From positions 1 through 64,000 of the forward strand of contig NZ_BAGC01000023.1 in assembly GCF_000308655.1 (NCBI RefSeq): a stretch of 64,000 nt of DNA, read 5' to 3'. Made by a program: the position numbers and the translations under genes. The notes under the pieces were generated by a model, which saw only the letters and a program-made list of their open reading frames with translations, had not been told where the DNA came from and made no database searches. Source of the DNA: Nocardia niigatensis NBRC 100131. Lineage in GTDB: Bacteria; Actinomycetota; Actinomycetes; Mycobacteriales; Mycobacteriaceae. How positions within the stretch are numbered: position 1 is the first letter of the stretch; every line of letters begins with the position of its first letter. Positions 16,410 to 24,177 of the stretch are shown piece after piece.

Positions 16410-17174
16410 CTACCTGGACGGGCCGAACGGCTGCGCCGACAGGGGAGTGGAATCCGGGGTCAAGGTCGCGACCACCGCGATCCCGGCCGCCTGGAAATTC
16501 GTCAGGGCGCGGGCGATGTGGTCGGCGGAGGTGATCAGGATCGCCGCGTGCGCGCCGATGACATCCATCAGCTGCGCCGAGAACGCCGCGTTCTGGACCG
16601 TCGAATTCGCCTTGGTCTCGGTGTGGATGCGATTGCGGTCGATGCCGCGCTCGACCAGCCAGTCGGCCATGGCGTCCGCCTCGGTGACCCCGTTCTGGGG
16701 ATTGCCGCCGGTCACGATGACCGGCGCCTGCGGGGAGAGGAGGGCCGAGACGTAGCCGGCGTAGAGGCGGGCCATCAATTCCGGGCGCATCGAGCCGTCG
16801 GGCTGCAGGCCGTAGCCGAGCACCACGATCGCGGTGTCGGGGGTGAACAGCGCCGGCAGGTTCAGGCCCGGCAGGTCCATGCCGGGGATGTTGAAGGTCT
16901 GCATGGCGCTGATGGCGCCCAGCATGTCCTGGGACAGGCCGGTGATGGAATCGATCTGCACCGGCCGGGGTGCGGCGTCGGCGTGCGCGGGGGCGGCGGC
17001 CGCCGCGAGCGCGATGACGGTCGCTCCGGGCAGCAGGGCCTGGATGGCCTTGGTGCGGAACTGATTCGATGTTCTGCGGTGATGGCGGCCGGGCCGGACG
17101 CGCCCCAGTTGAGGGCGGACTCCTTGCCATTGACCACTGGGTGAGATTCTCCGATGTCTGCCTGTGTCGAGCAT
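16410..17174 (-). CDS. Exported YdcF-like (DUF218) protein
   Basis: This 254-residue protein shows DTAIVVLGYGLQPDGSM near residue 112, PVIVTGGNPQNGVTEADAMA and ETKANSTVQNA...ILITSADHIARA, the pattern of the DUF218/YdcF family. A hydrophobic signal (IQALLPGATVIALAAAAAPA, ending in HADAAP) follows an unusually long Arg-rich N-terminal stretch of about 45 residues, so the true start may be farther in. AGGGGG lies 5 nt before the ATG at 17174, which supports the long form. Family members are linked to envelope biogenesis; the reaction is unknown. Confidence 0.75.
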   Translation of the reverse strand: MLDTGRHRRISPSGQWQGVRPQLGRVRPGRHHRRTSNQFRTKAIQALLPGATVIALAAAAAPAHADAAPRPVQIDSITGLSQDMLGAISAMQTFNIPGMDLPGLNLPALFTPDTAIVVLGYGLQPDGSMRPELMARLYAGYVSALLSPQAPVIVTGGNPQNGVTEADAMADWLVERGIDRNRIHTETKANSTVQNAAFSAQLMDVIGAHAAILITSADHIARALTNFQAAGIAVVATLTPDSTPLSAQPFGPSR

Positions 17175-17408
17175 CGCAACCCCCTAGGTAGCCGGAATGT
17201 GACTACCGGTCGGTTCACAATCGTCCGAATCATGATCGCGCCGGATCCACTTCCATGGGGGTGATTTCGCGAAATCGGGATTCGCGGCGACCGGCGGACT
17301 CGCTTCTGGCAGAGTGACCGGTGTCACATCTGTCCCGATGTCACACCTGTTCGGGCCGCGTCGTCAACCTGACGAAGGCAACCGGCAGCATCGAGAAAGA
17401 AGAAGACA

Positions 17409-17873
17409 ATGACCCGATTCGCCCTGTACGAGAACGAAGTCGCCGCCAAGTTCAACAAGCGCCTCGTCACCGCGGCCCGCGTCGTCGACGAGTCCAGCCT
17501 GCCCAAGGCCACCCAGGAACTGGTCAAGATCCGCTCCTCGCAGATCAACGGCTGCGGCATGTGCCTGGACATGCACACCAAGGACGCCGCCCACGCCGGC
17601 GAGACCGCGGTCCGCCTGGCCCTGGTCGCGACCTGGAAGGAATCCACCGTCTTCACCGAGCCCGAGCGCGCGGCCCTCGCCCTCACCGAGGAGGGCACCC
17701 GCCTCGCCGACGGCGGCGGCATCTCCGAGGAAACCTGGGCCCAGGTCCGCAAGAACTACGACGACGACCAGATCGGCGCGCTGATCTCCCTCATCGCCAC
17801 CATCAACGCCTGGAACCGCCTCAACGTCATCTCCGGCCAACTGGGCGGCGAATACGTTCCCGGCCAGTGGTGA
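17409..17873 (+). CDS. Carboxymuconolactone decarboxylase / AhpD-like protein
   Basis: This 154-residue all-helical protein has the AhpD core ELVKIRSSQINGCGMCLDMH at about residues 36-56, i.e. Glu, the redox-active Cys-x-x-Cys pair and the downstream His. This is the alkylhydroperoxidase catalytic set. It probably supports peroxide or nitrosative stress defence, though many members have no proven substrate. An AGAAAGAAGAAG purine tract precedes the ATG. The gap to the divergent YdcF-like gene (234 bp) shows no gene. A strong hairpin follows. Confidence 0.88.
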   Translation: MTRFALYENEVAAKFNKRLVTAARVVDESSLPKATQELVKIRSSQINGCGMCLDMHTKDAAHAGETAVRLALVATWKESTVFTEPERAALALTEEGTRLADGGGISEETWAQVRKNYDDDQIGALISLIATINAWNRLNVISGQLGGEYVPGQW

Positions 17874-17877
17874 CCGC

Positions 17878-17910
17878 CCGGTGCGCCCCGATCTTCCTGG
17901 GGCGCACCGG
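17878..17910 (+). terminator. Terminator after the AhpD-like gene
   Basis: CCGGTGCGCCCC and GGGGCGCACCGG form a perfect 12-bp stem with a 9-nt loop, 5 nt after the stop codon. Confidence 0.8.
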
Positions 17911-18029
17911 TGGTGGCCCGCGCGGACCTCGGGTGACCTGCCGCGGAAATTCGGTGTCGCTTTCCGCGACGTGTCATTAGTGTCATCGGCGCCACCGACG
18001 CCCTGGCGCGCAGGACGTGGGGTGGTCCA

Positions 18030-18104
18030 GCCGGTGTAGAGGAGTCCGGAGTCCTCGCTTCCCCGTCAAGGAAGAGATCACGGGTTCGAATCCCGTCACT
18101 GGTG
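18030..18104 (+). tRNA. Unusual tRNA-Asp(GTC)-like cloverleaf
   Basis: A full 75-nt cloverleaf can be drawn. The acceptor is GCCGGTG/CACTGGT (18030-18036 with 18097-18103, all seven paired, two G-U), followed by T8 A9. The D stem is GAGG/CCTC with a 10-nt loop; the anticodon stem is CTTCC/GGAAG (18058-18062, 18070-18074) with loop CCGTCAA, giving anticodon GTC. The variable loop has 5 nt, the T arm is ACGGG-TTCGAAT-CCCGT, and the discriminator is G; CCA is not encoded. Oddities: position 33 is C instead of the near-universal T, position 21 is T instead of A, the D arm is made from a tandem GGAGTCC repeat, and the sequence does not resemble standard actinobacterial tRNA-Asp. It may be a divergent or decayed extra tRNA. 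Confidence 0.6.
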
Positions 18105-18127
18105 CACGTGAATTCGCCTCGATCGCG

Positions 18128-18979
18128 TCACTCCGCGAACGCCTCGCGGTGGGCTGCACACCATTCCGCGAAGGTGTGCGGCGGACGGCCGAGCAACTCG
18201 GCCACCGTATCGGTGCGCGCGCCCACGGTGTCGGCGCGCATGAGGGCGAAGCCCTCGACGATGGCCTTGGCCAGGGGCGGGGGAGCGCCGTTCGGGAAGC
18301 GGGCGGCCACCGCCTCCTCGGGCGTCGCGGCTTCGCGAATCTTGATGTCGCGGTCGAGGATTCGGGCGAGGATGGCGACCTGCTCGCCGACGGTCAGGCA
18401 CTCCGCGCCGGTGAGGTGATAGGCCGCGCCGGTGTGGCCGGGCTCGGTGAGGCAGCGGGCCGCCACCGCGGCGATATCGGCCGGATCGATCGGGGCGAAC
18501 CGGCCGGGACCGGAGGGATCGAGGATCGGGTCGCCCGCGCGCAGGGCGGGAATCCACTCCAGGGCATTGGACATGTAGCCGCCCGGCCGCAGGATCGTGG
18601 CCGGAATTCCACTGGCGCGCACCAGGTTCTCGCGTTCGTGGTGCCAGCTACCCATGGCGGGCAGCGGTTCGACCAGGACGTGGGCGGACGAGATCATGAC
18701 GATCCGGCCCACCCCGGCCCGCTCGGCGGCGTGCAGCAGGTTTCGGGTGTGGTCGAGTCCGACGCCGGGGACCAGTAGGAACAGGCTGGTGACTCCGGTC
18801 ATGGCCGGTGCCAGGCTCGCGGGATCGTCGAGGTCGCCCAGGCGGGCCTCGGCGTGGGCGGGCAAGGTCGCCGCCCGTGCCGGATCGCGTACCAGGGCAC
18901 GGAAATCGAGGTCTTCGGCATCGAGGACGCGGGTGAGTTCGCGGCCGATGTTCCCGGTCGCTCCGGTCAGCAGTAGCAT
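18128..18979 (-). CDS. NmrA-like NAD(P)-binding protein
   Basis: This 283-residue Rossmann protein starts MLLLTGATGNIGRELTRVL, the glycine-rich NAD(P) loop of atypical SDRs. It continues with VGRIVMISSAH and a C-terminal half typical of the NmrA / azoreductase-like group (GAAYHLTGAECLTVGEQVAI). It lacks the classical SDR Tyr-x-x-x-Lys. It may act as a quinone or NAD(P)H oxidoreductase or a redox sensor. It is divergent from a MarR gene across an 87-bp gap with a 15-bp inverted repeat, so MarR control is likely. Confidence 0.85.
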   Translation of the reverse strand: MLLLTGATGNIGRELTRVLDAEDLDFRALVRDPARAATLPAHAEARLGDLDDPASLAPAMTGVTSLFLLVPGVGLDHTRNLLHAAERAGVGRIVMISSAHVLVEPLPAMGSWHHERENLVRASGIPATILRPGGYMSNALEWIPALRAGDPILDPSGPGRFAPIDPADIAAVAARCLTEPGHTGAAYHLTGAECLTVGEQVAILARILDRDIKIREAATPEEAVAARFPNGAPPPLAKAIVEGFALMRADTVGARTDTVAELLGRPPHTFAEWCAAHREAFAE

Positions 18980-18990
18980 GACATCTCCAG

Positions 18991-19031
18991 ATCGTTAGCC
19001 GTCTACTGAAAAACGTTAGACGGCTAACGAT
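18991..19031. promoter_or_regulatory. MarR operator: perfect 15-bp inverted repeat
   Basis: ATCGTTAGCCGTCTA and TAGACGGCTAACGAT are exact reverse complements separated by 11 bp. The right arm also forms the shorter dyad CGTTAG-ACGG-CTAACG (19014-19029). This suggests two overlapping dimer sites in the gap between the NmrA-like and MarR genes. Confidence 0.75.
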
Positions 19032-19066
19032 TGATGGTCAAGACCCGCAACCCGACCGGAGGCCAC

Positions 19067-19537
19067 ATGCCCGCCGAAGGCTCAGCCGACTTCCTCGACC
19101 TGCACGGCCGCACCTCGAAAGCCTTGCGCGCCTTGGCCGATCGCGATATGCGCCGCCTCGGCCTGCACCTCGGCCAGAATCACGTGCTGGCCGTGCTGTG
19201 GGAACGGGACGGCCGCACACCGGGGGAGATGGCAGCCGCGCTGAACGTCACCACACCGACCGTCGTCAAGATGGCCACCCGGATGGCCGCCGCCGGCCTG
19301 CTCACCCGCCGCCGCGACGACAAGGACAACCGCCTGGTCCGGCTCTGGCTCACCGACCACGGCCGCGCGCTCCGCGACCCCGTCGAAGCCGAGCGGAAGG
19401 CCCTGTCCGACAAGGTCACCGCCGACCTCACCGCCGCCGAACGCCGCCACCTCATGTCGGCTCTGGACAAGATCCACCGTGCCGCCGGCGACCTGCTCGG
19501 CGAACCCCTCGACCACACCGACTCGATCCCGGACTGA
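19067..19537 (+). CDS. MarR-family regulator
   Basis: This 156-residue winged-helix protein has the MarR core: NHVLAVLWERDGRTPGEMAA, then the recognition region LNVTTPTVVKMATRMAAAGL, then the wing LLTRRRDDKDNRLVRLWLTD. The frame is open to 19031, but the ATG at 19067 follows GGAGG and leaves the operator outside the coding region. It most likely represses itself and the divergent NmrA-like gene, and responds to a phenolic or oxidising ligand. The ligand is a guess from the family. Confidence 0.88.
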   Translation: MPAEGSADFLDLHGRTSKALRALADRDMRRLGLHLGQNHVLAVLWERDGRTPGEMAAALNVTTPTVVKMATRMAAAGLLTRRRDDKDNRLVRLWLTDHGRALRDPVEAERKALSDKVTADLTAAERRHLMSALDKIHRAAGDLLGEPLDHTDSIPD

Positions 19538-19576
19538 CCCGCGCCGATCCCGGACGCTGCCGTTCCGGCCATCACC

Positions 19577-19582
19577 TAGAGT
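19577..19582 (+). promoter_or_regulatory. -10 box of a probably leaderless transcript
   Basis: TAGAGT ends 7 nt before the ATG of the AsnC-type gene. No ribosome binding site is seen. Confidence 0.4.
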
Positions 19583-19589
19583 TGGGCAC

Positions 19590-19865
19590 ATGATTACCGC
19601 GATCGTGTTGATCTCCGCCGAACCGGATCGGATTCCGGAGACCGCGCAGGAACTGGCCGACATCAAGGGGGTGGCCGAGGTCTATTCGTGCGCGGGGGAT
19701 GTGGACCTGATCGCGGTCGTCCGCGTGCGCGACCACGAGGAGATCGCCGACGTGGTCACCGGCCGGATCAACAAGACGCCGGGCGTGCTGCGCACGGCCA
19801 CCCACATCGCGTTCAAGTCCTACTCGCGCGCGGACGTGGAGGCCGGCTTCTCGATCGGCGAATAG
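19590..19865 (+). CDS. Stand-alone Lrp/AsnC ligand-binding (RAM) domain protein
   Basis: This 91-residue protein consists only of the AsnC_trans_reg/RAM domain: ITAIVLISAEPDRIPETAQE, VAEVYSCAGDVDLIAVVRVR, then a C-terminal strand RTATHIAFKSYS. There is no HTH. Such SMAC-type domains bind amino acids and form octamers, and may modulate Lrp-type regulators. It lies near the TrpF-like and trpD genes, which could point to an amino-acid signal. The start looks leaderless. The DNA-binding partner is unknown. Confidence 0.8.
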   Translation: MITAIVLISAEPDRIPETAQELADIKGVAEVYSCAGDVDLIAVVRVRDHEEIADVVTGRINKTPGVLRTATHIAFKSYSRADVEAGFSIGE

Positions 19866-19894
19866 CCGACAGAGTCAGCGGAACCGGACGGATG

Positions 19895-20203
19895 TCAGCG
19901 GGTCTGAACCGACGCGCCCAGCGCGGTACCGGAGTGCCCCGGCTCGATGGTGTGCGTGACGCCGCCCTTGCAGCCGGGGAACAGGTACACCCGGGCCCGC
20001 AGCGCGGTCTCGTTGTCGACGCTGAGCCGGCGCGGCACACTGCGGATGGTCACGCAGTCGTCCGGCAGGCCGTAGCTGTGGCCGTCCACGGAGAGGCTGC
20101 CCGGAGCGTTGGACTCGTCGTGAGCCCAGTGAGCGGAGCTCACCGGAATGCCGATGCCCAGGAACACGACCACCAGGCCGGGTAGGACCACTCCGTATCG
20201 CAT
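19895..20203 (-). CDS. Small secreted protein of unknown function
   Basis: The ATG at 20203 opens a clean signal sequence (MRYGVVLPGLVVVFLGIG) with likely cleavage near VSSAHWA, leaving about 80 residues. The mature part has two Cys (DDCVTI and PGCKGG), which could form a disulfide, and a beta-rich pattern ending TIEPGHSGTALG. A GTG at 20245 would add 14 residues of Arg-rich sequence. No family is recognised. It is convergent with the AsnC-type gene (29-bp gap). Confidence 0.6.
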   Translation of the reverse strand: MRYGVVLPGLVVVFLGIGIPVSSAHWAHDESNAPGSLSVDGHSYGLPDDCVTIRSVPRRLSVDNETALRARVYLFPGCKGGVTHTIEPGHSGTALGASVQTR

Positions 20204-20308
20204 GACGAAACTGTAACGCCGCCTCGGAGACCGAACGGCAAACACACAGCTGGGTGGCCGGAATTCTCAGGACACTCGGAGGAAATCTTCCACGAGAGGG
20301 CAGGAACC

Positions 20309-20854
20309 ATGTTCGTGAAGGTGTGCGGGCTCACCACCGAGGAACAGATCGACTGGGCCGTCGAACTCGGCTACACCGCCATCGGCGTGGTCGGCACCAC
20401 CAAGAGCAAACGGTATGTCGAACCCGCCCGGGCGCGCGAGCTGGCCGCCTACGCGCGCGGCCGGATCCGCTCCTTCGTGGTCGCGTTCGACCGCAGCGAG
20501 GTCGCCGAGGTGATCGGCGACTTCGACGTCATCCAGCTCTACAACTGGACCGACCTGCCGAACCTGGCCTACTGCTCGGCCACCGAACCCACCCCGGACC
20601 AGGCCTGCGAGTACTTCTTCTACGACGCCAGCATCGGATCGGGCGTCTTCGCCGAATTCCCGGACTGGCTGGAGAAGACGCCCGGACAGGTGGTGCTGGC
20701 CGGCGGTCTCAGCCCCGACAATATCGCCGAGGTGATCACGACCCACCGGCCGTTCGGCGTCGACGTCTCCAGTTCCCTCGAAACCGCACCGGGCATCAAG
20801 AGTTTCGAGGCCATGCGTCGTTTCAAGCACGCCGTGGACTCCGCCGGGGCCTGA
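20309..20854 (+). CDS. TrpF-like phosphoribosylanthranilate isomerase homologue
   Basis: This 181-residue TIM-barrel protein opens with MFVKVCGLTTEEQIDWAVEL, including the Cys of TrpF, and has FFYDAS with the general-acid Asp, VVLAGGLSPDNIAEVI, and VDVSSSLETAPGIKSFE at the phosphate site. These are all TrpF landmarks, but the protein is about 20 residues shorter than usual and the middle is divergent. Most actinobacteria use PriA for both HisA and TrpF steps, so a separate TrpF next to convergent trpD is unusual. It might serve tryptophan synthesis or a secondary pathway. GCAGGAA precedes the ATG. Confidence 0.75.
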   Translation: MFVKVCGLTTEEQIDWAVELGYTAIGVVGTTKSKRYVEPARARELAAYARGRIRSFVVAFDRSEVAEVIGDFDVIQLYNWTDLPNLAYCSATEPTPDQACEYFFYDASIGSGVFAEFPDWLEKTPGQVVLAGGLSPDNIAEVITTHRPFGVDVSSSLETAPGIKSFEAMRRFKHAVDSAGA

Positions 20855-20887
20855 CGCCCCCGCTCGATCGGGCCCGAAGTTCCGGGC

Positions 20888-21943
20888 TCAGTTCGCGCCG
20901 AGCTGGTTGGAGACGGTGACCCAGCGGTCCAGCAGCGCCGAGGCCGCACCCGAGTCCACCGTCTCGGCGACCCGCTCCAGCGCCACCGCCAGTTTGGCGT
21001 GCAGATCCTGGTCGACCTCCTCGGCCGTCAGGTCGAACGCCACCAGCGCCGCGGCCGAATTCAGCAGCACCGCGTCCCGCACCGGACCCGGGTCGCCCGC
21101 GAACATGGCGCGGGCGATCACCGCGTTCATCTCCGCGTCGCCGCCGCGCAGCGCCACCGGATCCACCCGCTCGATGCCGAGTTTCGTTGGGTCGATGGTG
21201 GTTTCGTGCGACCGGCCGCCCGCGACCACCCACACATCGGTGGTGTCCGCGGTGGTGATCTCATCCAGGCCGTCATTGCCGCGCACCACCAGCGCCGAAG
21301 CGCCGCGACCCGCGAACACGCCCGCGATGACCGCCACCAGATCCGGGAACGCGCAGCCGATCAGGCCCGCGCTCGGCTGGGCCGGATTGGTCAGCGGGCC
21401 CAGGATGTTGAAGACCGTCGGAATCCCGATCTCCCCGCGCGCCTGACTCGCGAACCGCAGCGACGGATGGAACACCGGCGCGAAACAGAACCCGATACCG
21501 GTCTGCCGCACACACTCGGCCACCGATTCCGGCCCGAGCGCGATCTTCACGCCCAGCGCCTCCAGCACGTCCGCGCCGCCGCTCTTCGACGAGGCCGCCC
21601 GGTTACCGTGCTTGATCACCGGAATCCCGGTGGCCGCCACCACGATCGAGGACATGGTGGAGATGTTCACGCTGCCCGAGCGGTCACCGCCGGTGCCGAC
21701 GATGTCCACCGCCGCGCCCTCGAACGGCACCCGCTTGGCGTGCGAGAGCATGCCGGTGGCCAGGCCGCTCAGCTCGTCCGGGGTCGGGCCCTTCATCTTC
21801 AGGGCGACACCGAACGCCGCGATCTGCGCGGAGGTGGCATTGTCGGAGAAGATCTCGTTCATCGCCCACGCGGCCTCGTCCGAGGACATGTCGTTGCCGT
21901 CGGTGAGGATGCCGAGGATTTCCCGCCAGCTGCGCGCGCTCAT
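20888..21943 (-). CDS. trpD: Anthranilate phosphoribosyltransferase
   Basis: This 351-residue enzyme transfers phosphoribose from PRPP to anthranilate in tryptophan synthesis. Landmarks are DIVGTGGDRSGSVNIST near residue 80, KHGNRAASSKSGGADVLEAL near residue 108, IGIPTVFNILGPLTNPA and GNDGLDEIT near residue 220. The ATG at 21943 follows GAAGAGAAGG; the longer frame to 21979 has no better signal. It takes the same place next to ctaE as Rv2192c in M. tuberculosis. It is convergent with the TrpF-like gene, and no other trp gene is in view. Confidence 0.95.
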   Translation of the reverse strand: MSARSWREILGILTDGNDMSSDEAAWAMNEIFSDNATSAQIAAFGVALKMKGPTPDELSGLATGMLSHAKRVPFEGAAVDIVGTGGDRSGSVNISTMSSIVVAATGIPVIKHGNRAASSKSGGADVLEALGVKIALGPESVAECVRQTGIGFCFAPVFHPSLRFASQARGEIGIPTVFNILGPLTNPAQPSAGLIGCAFPDLVAVIAGVFAGRGASALVVRGNDGLDEITTADTTDVWVVAGGRSHETTIDPTKLGIERVDPVALRGGDAEMNAVIARAMFAGDPGPVRDAVLLNSAAALVAFDLTAEEVDQDLHAKLAVALERVAETVDSGAASALLDRWVTVSNQLGAN

Positions 21944-22011
21944 CGCCTTCTCTTCCCGTTGCCGGTCGATGCCGGACACCAGTGTGGTTGGGGCCAGCCT
22001 AGTGTGCGGGC

Positions 22012-22425
22012 CTAGTTCTTTTCGCCGGGACCGCCGGCCGGTTGCAGCGCGTCCCAGCCCAGCACGTCGCCCTCGTAGCGCTGGGCGAGTCCGGCCATCC
22101 GGGAACGCTCTTGGGAACAGTGCAGGGCGTCCAGCACCTGCACACGCTGCAGCACCAGGTTCGCGGGGTCGGCCGTGTCCACCGAGGCGGTGTCATAGCC
22201 GATCTGAGCGGCGATGACTTGCACCGCACTCACCTGGGCCGCGGGCACCCGCAGATGGTGCCGCAGCACCACCGGCTGGTCGGAGGACCAGTCCAGGGCC
22301 TTGCCGAGGGCCGCCGAACAGGCCTCCGCATCATCGAAACTCGAGGCCACCACGACCAGATCCGGGCGCCCCGGATCCAGGTCAGTTGTGCCGCCGCGTC
22401 CCAGTAATCGCCGCCACCACGACAT
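22012..22425 (-). CDS. Hypothetical protein, 137 aa
   Basis: The protein begins [12 protein letters not shown], a short basic/aromatic start that might associate with the membrane. A soluble alpha/beta pattern follows ([40 protein letters not shown]). Codon usage matches its neighbours and a purine tract AGAGAGAAG precedes the ATG at 22425, so it is a real gene. No family is recognised. It lies between trpD (same strand, 68 bp) and divergent ctaE, and may be co-transcribed with trpD. Confidence 0.65.
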   Translation of the reverse strand: MSWWRRLLGRGGTTDLDPGRPDLVVVASSFDDAEACSAALGKALDWSSDQPVVLRHHLRVPAAQVSAVQVIAAQIGYDTASVDTADPANLVLQRVQVLDALHCSQERSRMAGLAQRYEGDVLGWDALQPAGGPGEKN

Positions 22426-22543
22426 CACTGCTTCTCTCCCTCTCATCAGGGCTCAGCTTCCTCTTACCTGCGCAATCTAGGCTCTGCGGGGACACGCCGA
22501 GAGTCCCGCCGAGACACCTGCTCGCCCTGGGCTTTCCGACACG

Positions 22544-22596
22544 TACGACAAAGTTTCGTACCCGCCTACGCCTGTCGTACTACGACAAGTCATACT
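22544..22596. promoter_or_regulatory. Dyad-rich promoter region of ctaE-qcrCAB
   Basis: TACGA-N7-TCGTA (22544-22560) is followed by the 15-nt perfect dyad TGTCGTACTACGACA (22573-22587). The shared element TACGACAA occurs at 22544 and 22581. CATACT (22591-22596) ends 6 nt before the GTG of ctaE, so the dyad would overlap the promoter core. Confidence 0.5.
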
Positions 22597-22602
22597 TACC
22601 GC

Positions 22603-23214
22603 GTGACGACCGCAGTAGGGACCCCAGGATCGGCCATTACCCAGCGTGTGCATTCGCTGAACCGGCCCAACATGGTCAGCGTCGGTACCATCATCTGGCT
22701 GTCGAGCGAGCTGATGTTCTTCGCCGGCCTGTTCGCCATGTACTTCGTTGCTCGCGCGCAGGCGCACGGAAACTGGCCGCCGGAGCCGACCGAGCTGAAC
22801 ATGAAGCTCGCCGTGCCGGTGACCGCGGTGCTGATCGCCTCCTCCTTCACATGCCAGATGGGCGTGTTCGCCGCCGAGAAGGGTGACGTCTTCGGCCTGC
22901 GCCGCTGGTACCTGCTCACCTTCTTGATGGGTGCGTTCTTCGTCGGTGGCCAGGCCACCGAGTACCACGCCCTGTACTCGGAGGGCACCTCGATCTCCAG
23001 CAGCGTGTACGGCTCGGTGTTCTTCATCACCACGGGCTTCCACGGTCTGCACGTCATCGGCGGTCTCATCGCGTTCGTGTTCCTGCTGATCCGCACCAAG
23101 CTCAGCAAGTTCACCCCGGCGCAGGCCACGGCGGCGATCGTCGTCTCCTATTACTGGCACTTCGTCGACATCGTCTGGATCGGCCTCTTCGCCACGATCT
23201 ACTTCGTCCGCTAG
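22603..23214 (+). CDS. ctaE: Cytochrome c oxidase subunit III
   Basis: This 203-residue integral membrane subunit of the aa3 oxidase is within the usual size for actinobacteria. It shows the subunit III pattern: [20 protein letters not shown] near residue 30, [12 protein letters not shown], the motif [19 protein letters not shown] near residue 145, and the end [19 protein letters not shown]. Start at GTG 22603, probably leaderless. The order ctaE-qcrC-qcrA-qcrB is conserved in this order of bacteria and encodes parts of the bcc-aa3 supercomplex. Confidence 0.96.
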   Translation: MTTAVGTPGSAITQRVHSLNRPNMVSVGTIIWLSSELMFFAGLFAMYFVARAQAHGNWPPEPTELNMKLAVPVTAVLIASSFTCQMGVFAAEKGDVFGLRRWYLLTFLMGAFFVGGQATEYHALYSEGTSISSSVYGSVFFITTGFHGLHVIGGLIAFVFLLIRTKLSKFTPAQATAAIVVSYYWHFVDIVWIGLFATIYFVR

Positions 23215-23276
23215 CACCGGACGCGCCGAGGCACGGCACCCGCCTCTCCGGGACTGCCCGCGTCGGCGAAACACAA

Positions 23277-23288
23277 ACTTGTACAAGT
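23277..23288. promoter_or_regulatory. 12-bp palindrome between ctaE and qcrC
   Basis: ACTTGTACAAGT is a perfect palindrome 28 bp before the qcrC start, within a 102-bp gap. It could be an operator or part of an internal promoter. Confidence 0.4.
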
Positions 23289-23316
23289 CGGTTCCGTCTA
23301 CTCCAAAGGGACACAG

Positions 23317-24177
23317 ATGAGTTCATCTCCCCCGTCAGCGCCAGATCCCGAGGGGATCGGCCAGGCCACCAAGATCCGCAAGCAGCGCCGGATGCGTCGG
23401 AAGCTGGCCGGCGGTCTGGTTCTCCTGATGGGCCTCGTCGGAGCCGGCTTCGCGGCGTCGGCCCTGACCCCGCAGGCTCAGGTCGCCACCGCGAAAGAGG
23501 ACCAGTCCGCGCTGATCCGCGAGGGCAAGCAGATCTACGACACCTCCTGCGTCACCTGCCACGGTGCCAACCTGCAGGGTGTCCAGGATCGCGGCCCCAG
23601 CCTGATCGGCGTCGGTGAGGCCGCGGTCTACTTCCAGGTTTCCACCGGTCGTATGCCCGCCGCCCGCAACGAGGCGCAGATCGTGCGCAAGCCCCCGAAG
23701 TTCGACGCGCACCAGACCGACGCGCTCGGCGCGTACGTCCAGTCCCAGGGCGGCGGTCCCTCCGTGCTGCGCGACAGCAACGGCGACATCGCGCAGGACT
23801 CCATCGTCGAGGGACGTGACCTCGGCCGTGGTGGCGAGCTGTTCCGCATGAACTGCGCCTCCTGCCACAACTTCACCGGCAAGGGTGGCGCGCTGTCGTC
23901 CGGCAAGTTCGCGCCCCCGCTGGAGCCGGCCAGTGAGCAGCAGATCTACCTGGCCATGCTCACCGGCCCGCAGAACATGCCCAAGTTCTCCGATCGGCAG
24001 CTGTCGCCGGACGAGAAGAAGGACATCGTCGCCTACATCAAGGACCGCATGGAGACCCCGTCCGAGGGCGGCTACGGCCTCGGCGGCTTCGGCCCCGCGA
24101 CCGAGGGCCTGGCCATCTGGGTCGTCGGCATCGTGGTCCTGGTCGGCTCCGCGATGTGGATCGGTTCCCGGTCATGA
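23317..24177 (+). CDS. qcrC: Diheme cytochrome c subunit of the bcc complex
   Basis: This 286-residue protein has an N-terminal membrane anchor ([18 protein letters not shown], residues 30-48), two cytochrome c domains each with a heme-binding motif (CVTCH at 78-82 and CASCH near 179), and a C-terminal membrane helix ([18 protein letters not shown]). Tandem c hemes are characteristic of actinobacterial QcrC, which passes electrons from the Rieske centre directly to the aa3 oxidase. AAGGGA precedes the ATG. Its stop overlaps the qcrA start by ATGA. Confidence 0.97.
   Translation: MSSSPPSAPDPEGIGQATKIRKQRRMRRKLAGGLVLLMGLVGAGFAASALTPQAQVATAKEDQSALIREGKQIYDTSCVTCHGANLQGVQDRGPSLIGVGEAAVYFQVSTGRMPAARNEAQIVRKPPKFDAHQTDALGAYVQSQGGGPSVLRDSNGDIAQDSIVEGRDLGRGGELFRMNCASCHNFTGKGGALSSGKFAPPLEPASEQQIYLAMLTGPQNMPKFSDRQLSPDEKKDIVAYIKDRMETPSEGGYGLGGFGPATEGLAIWVVGIVVLVGSAMWIGSRS

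Noticed and set aside
14326..17130. Very long minus-strand frame opposite the dehydrogenase/ligase/hydratase genes
   Set aside because: It is antisense to genes with clear catalytic motifs; its translation is Gly/Asp/Val/His-rich with no domain, a usual artefact of high GC.
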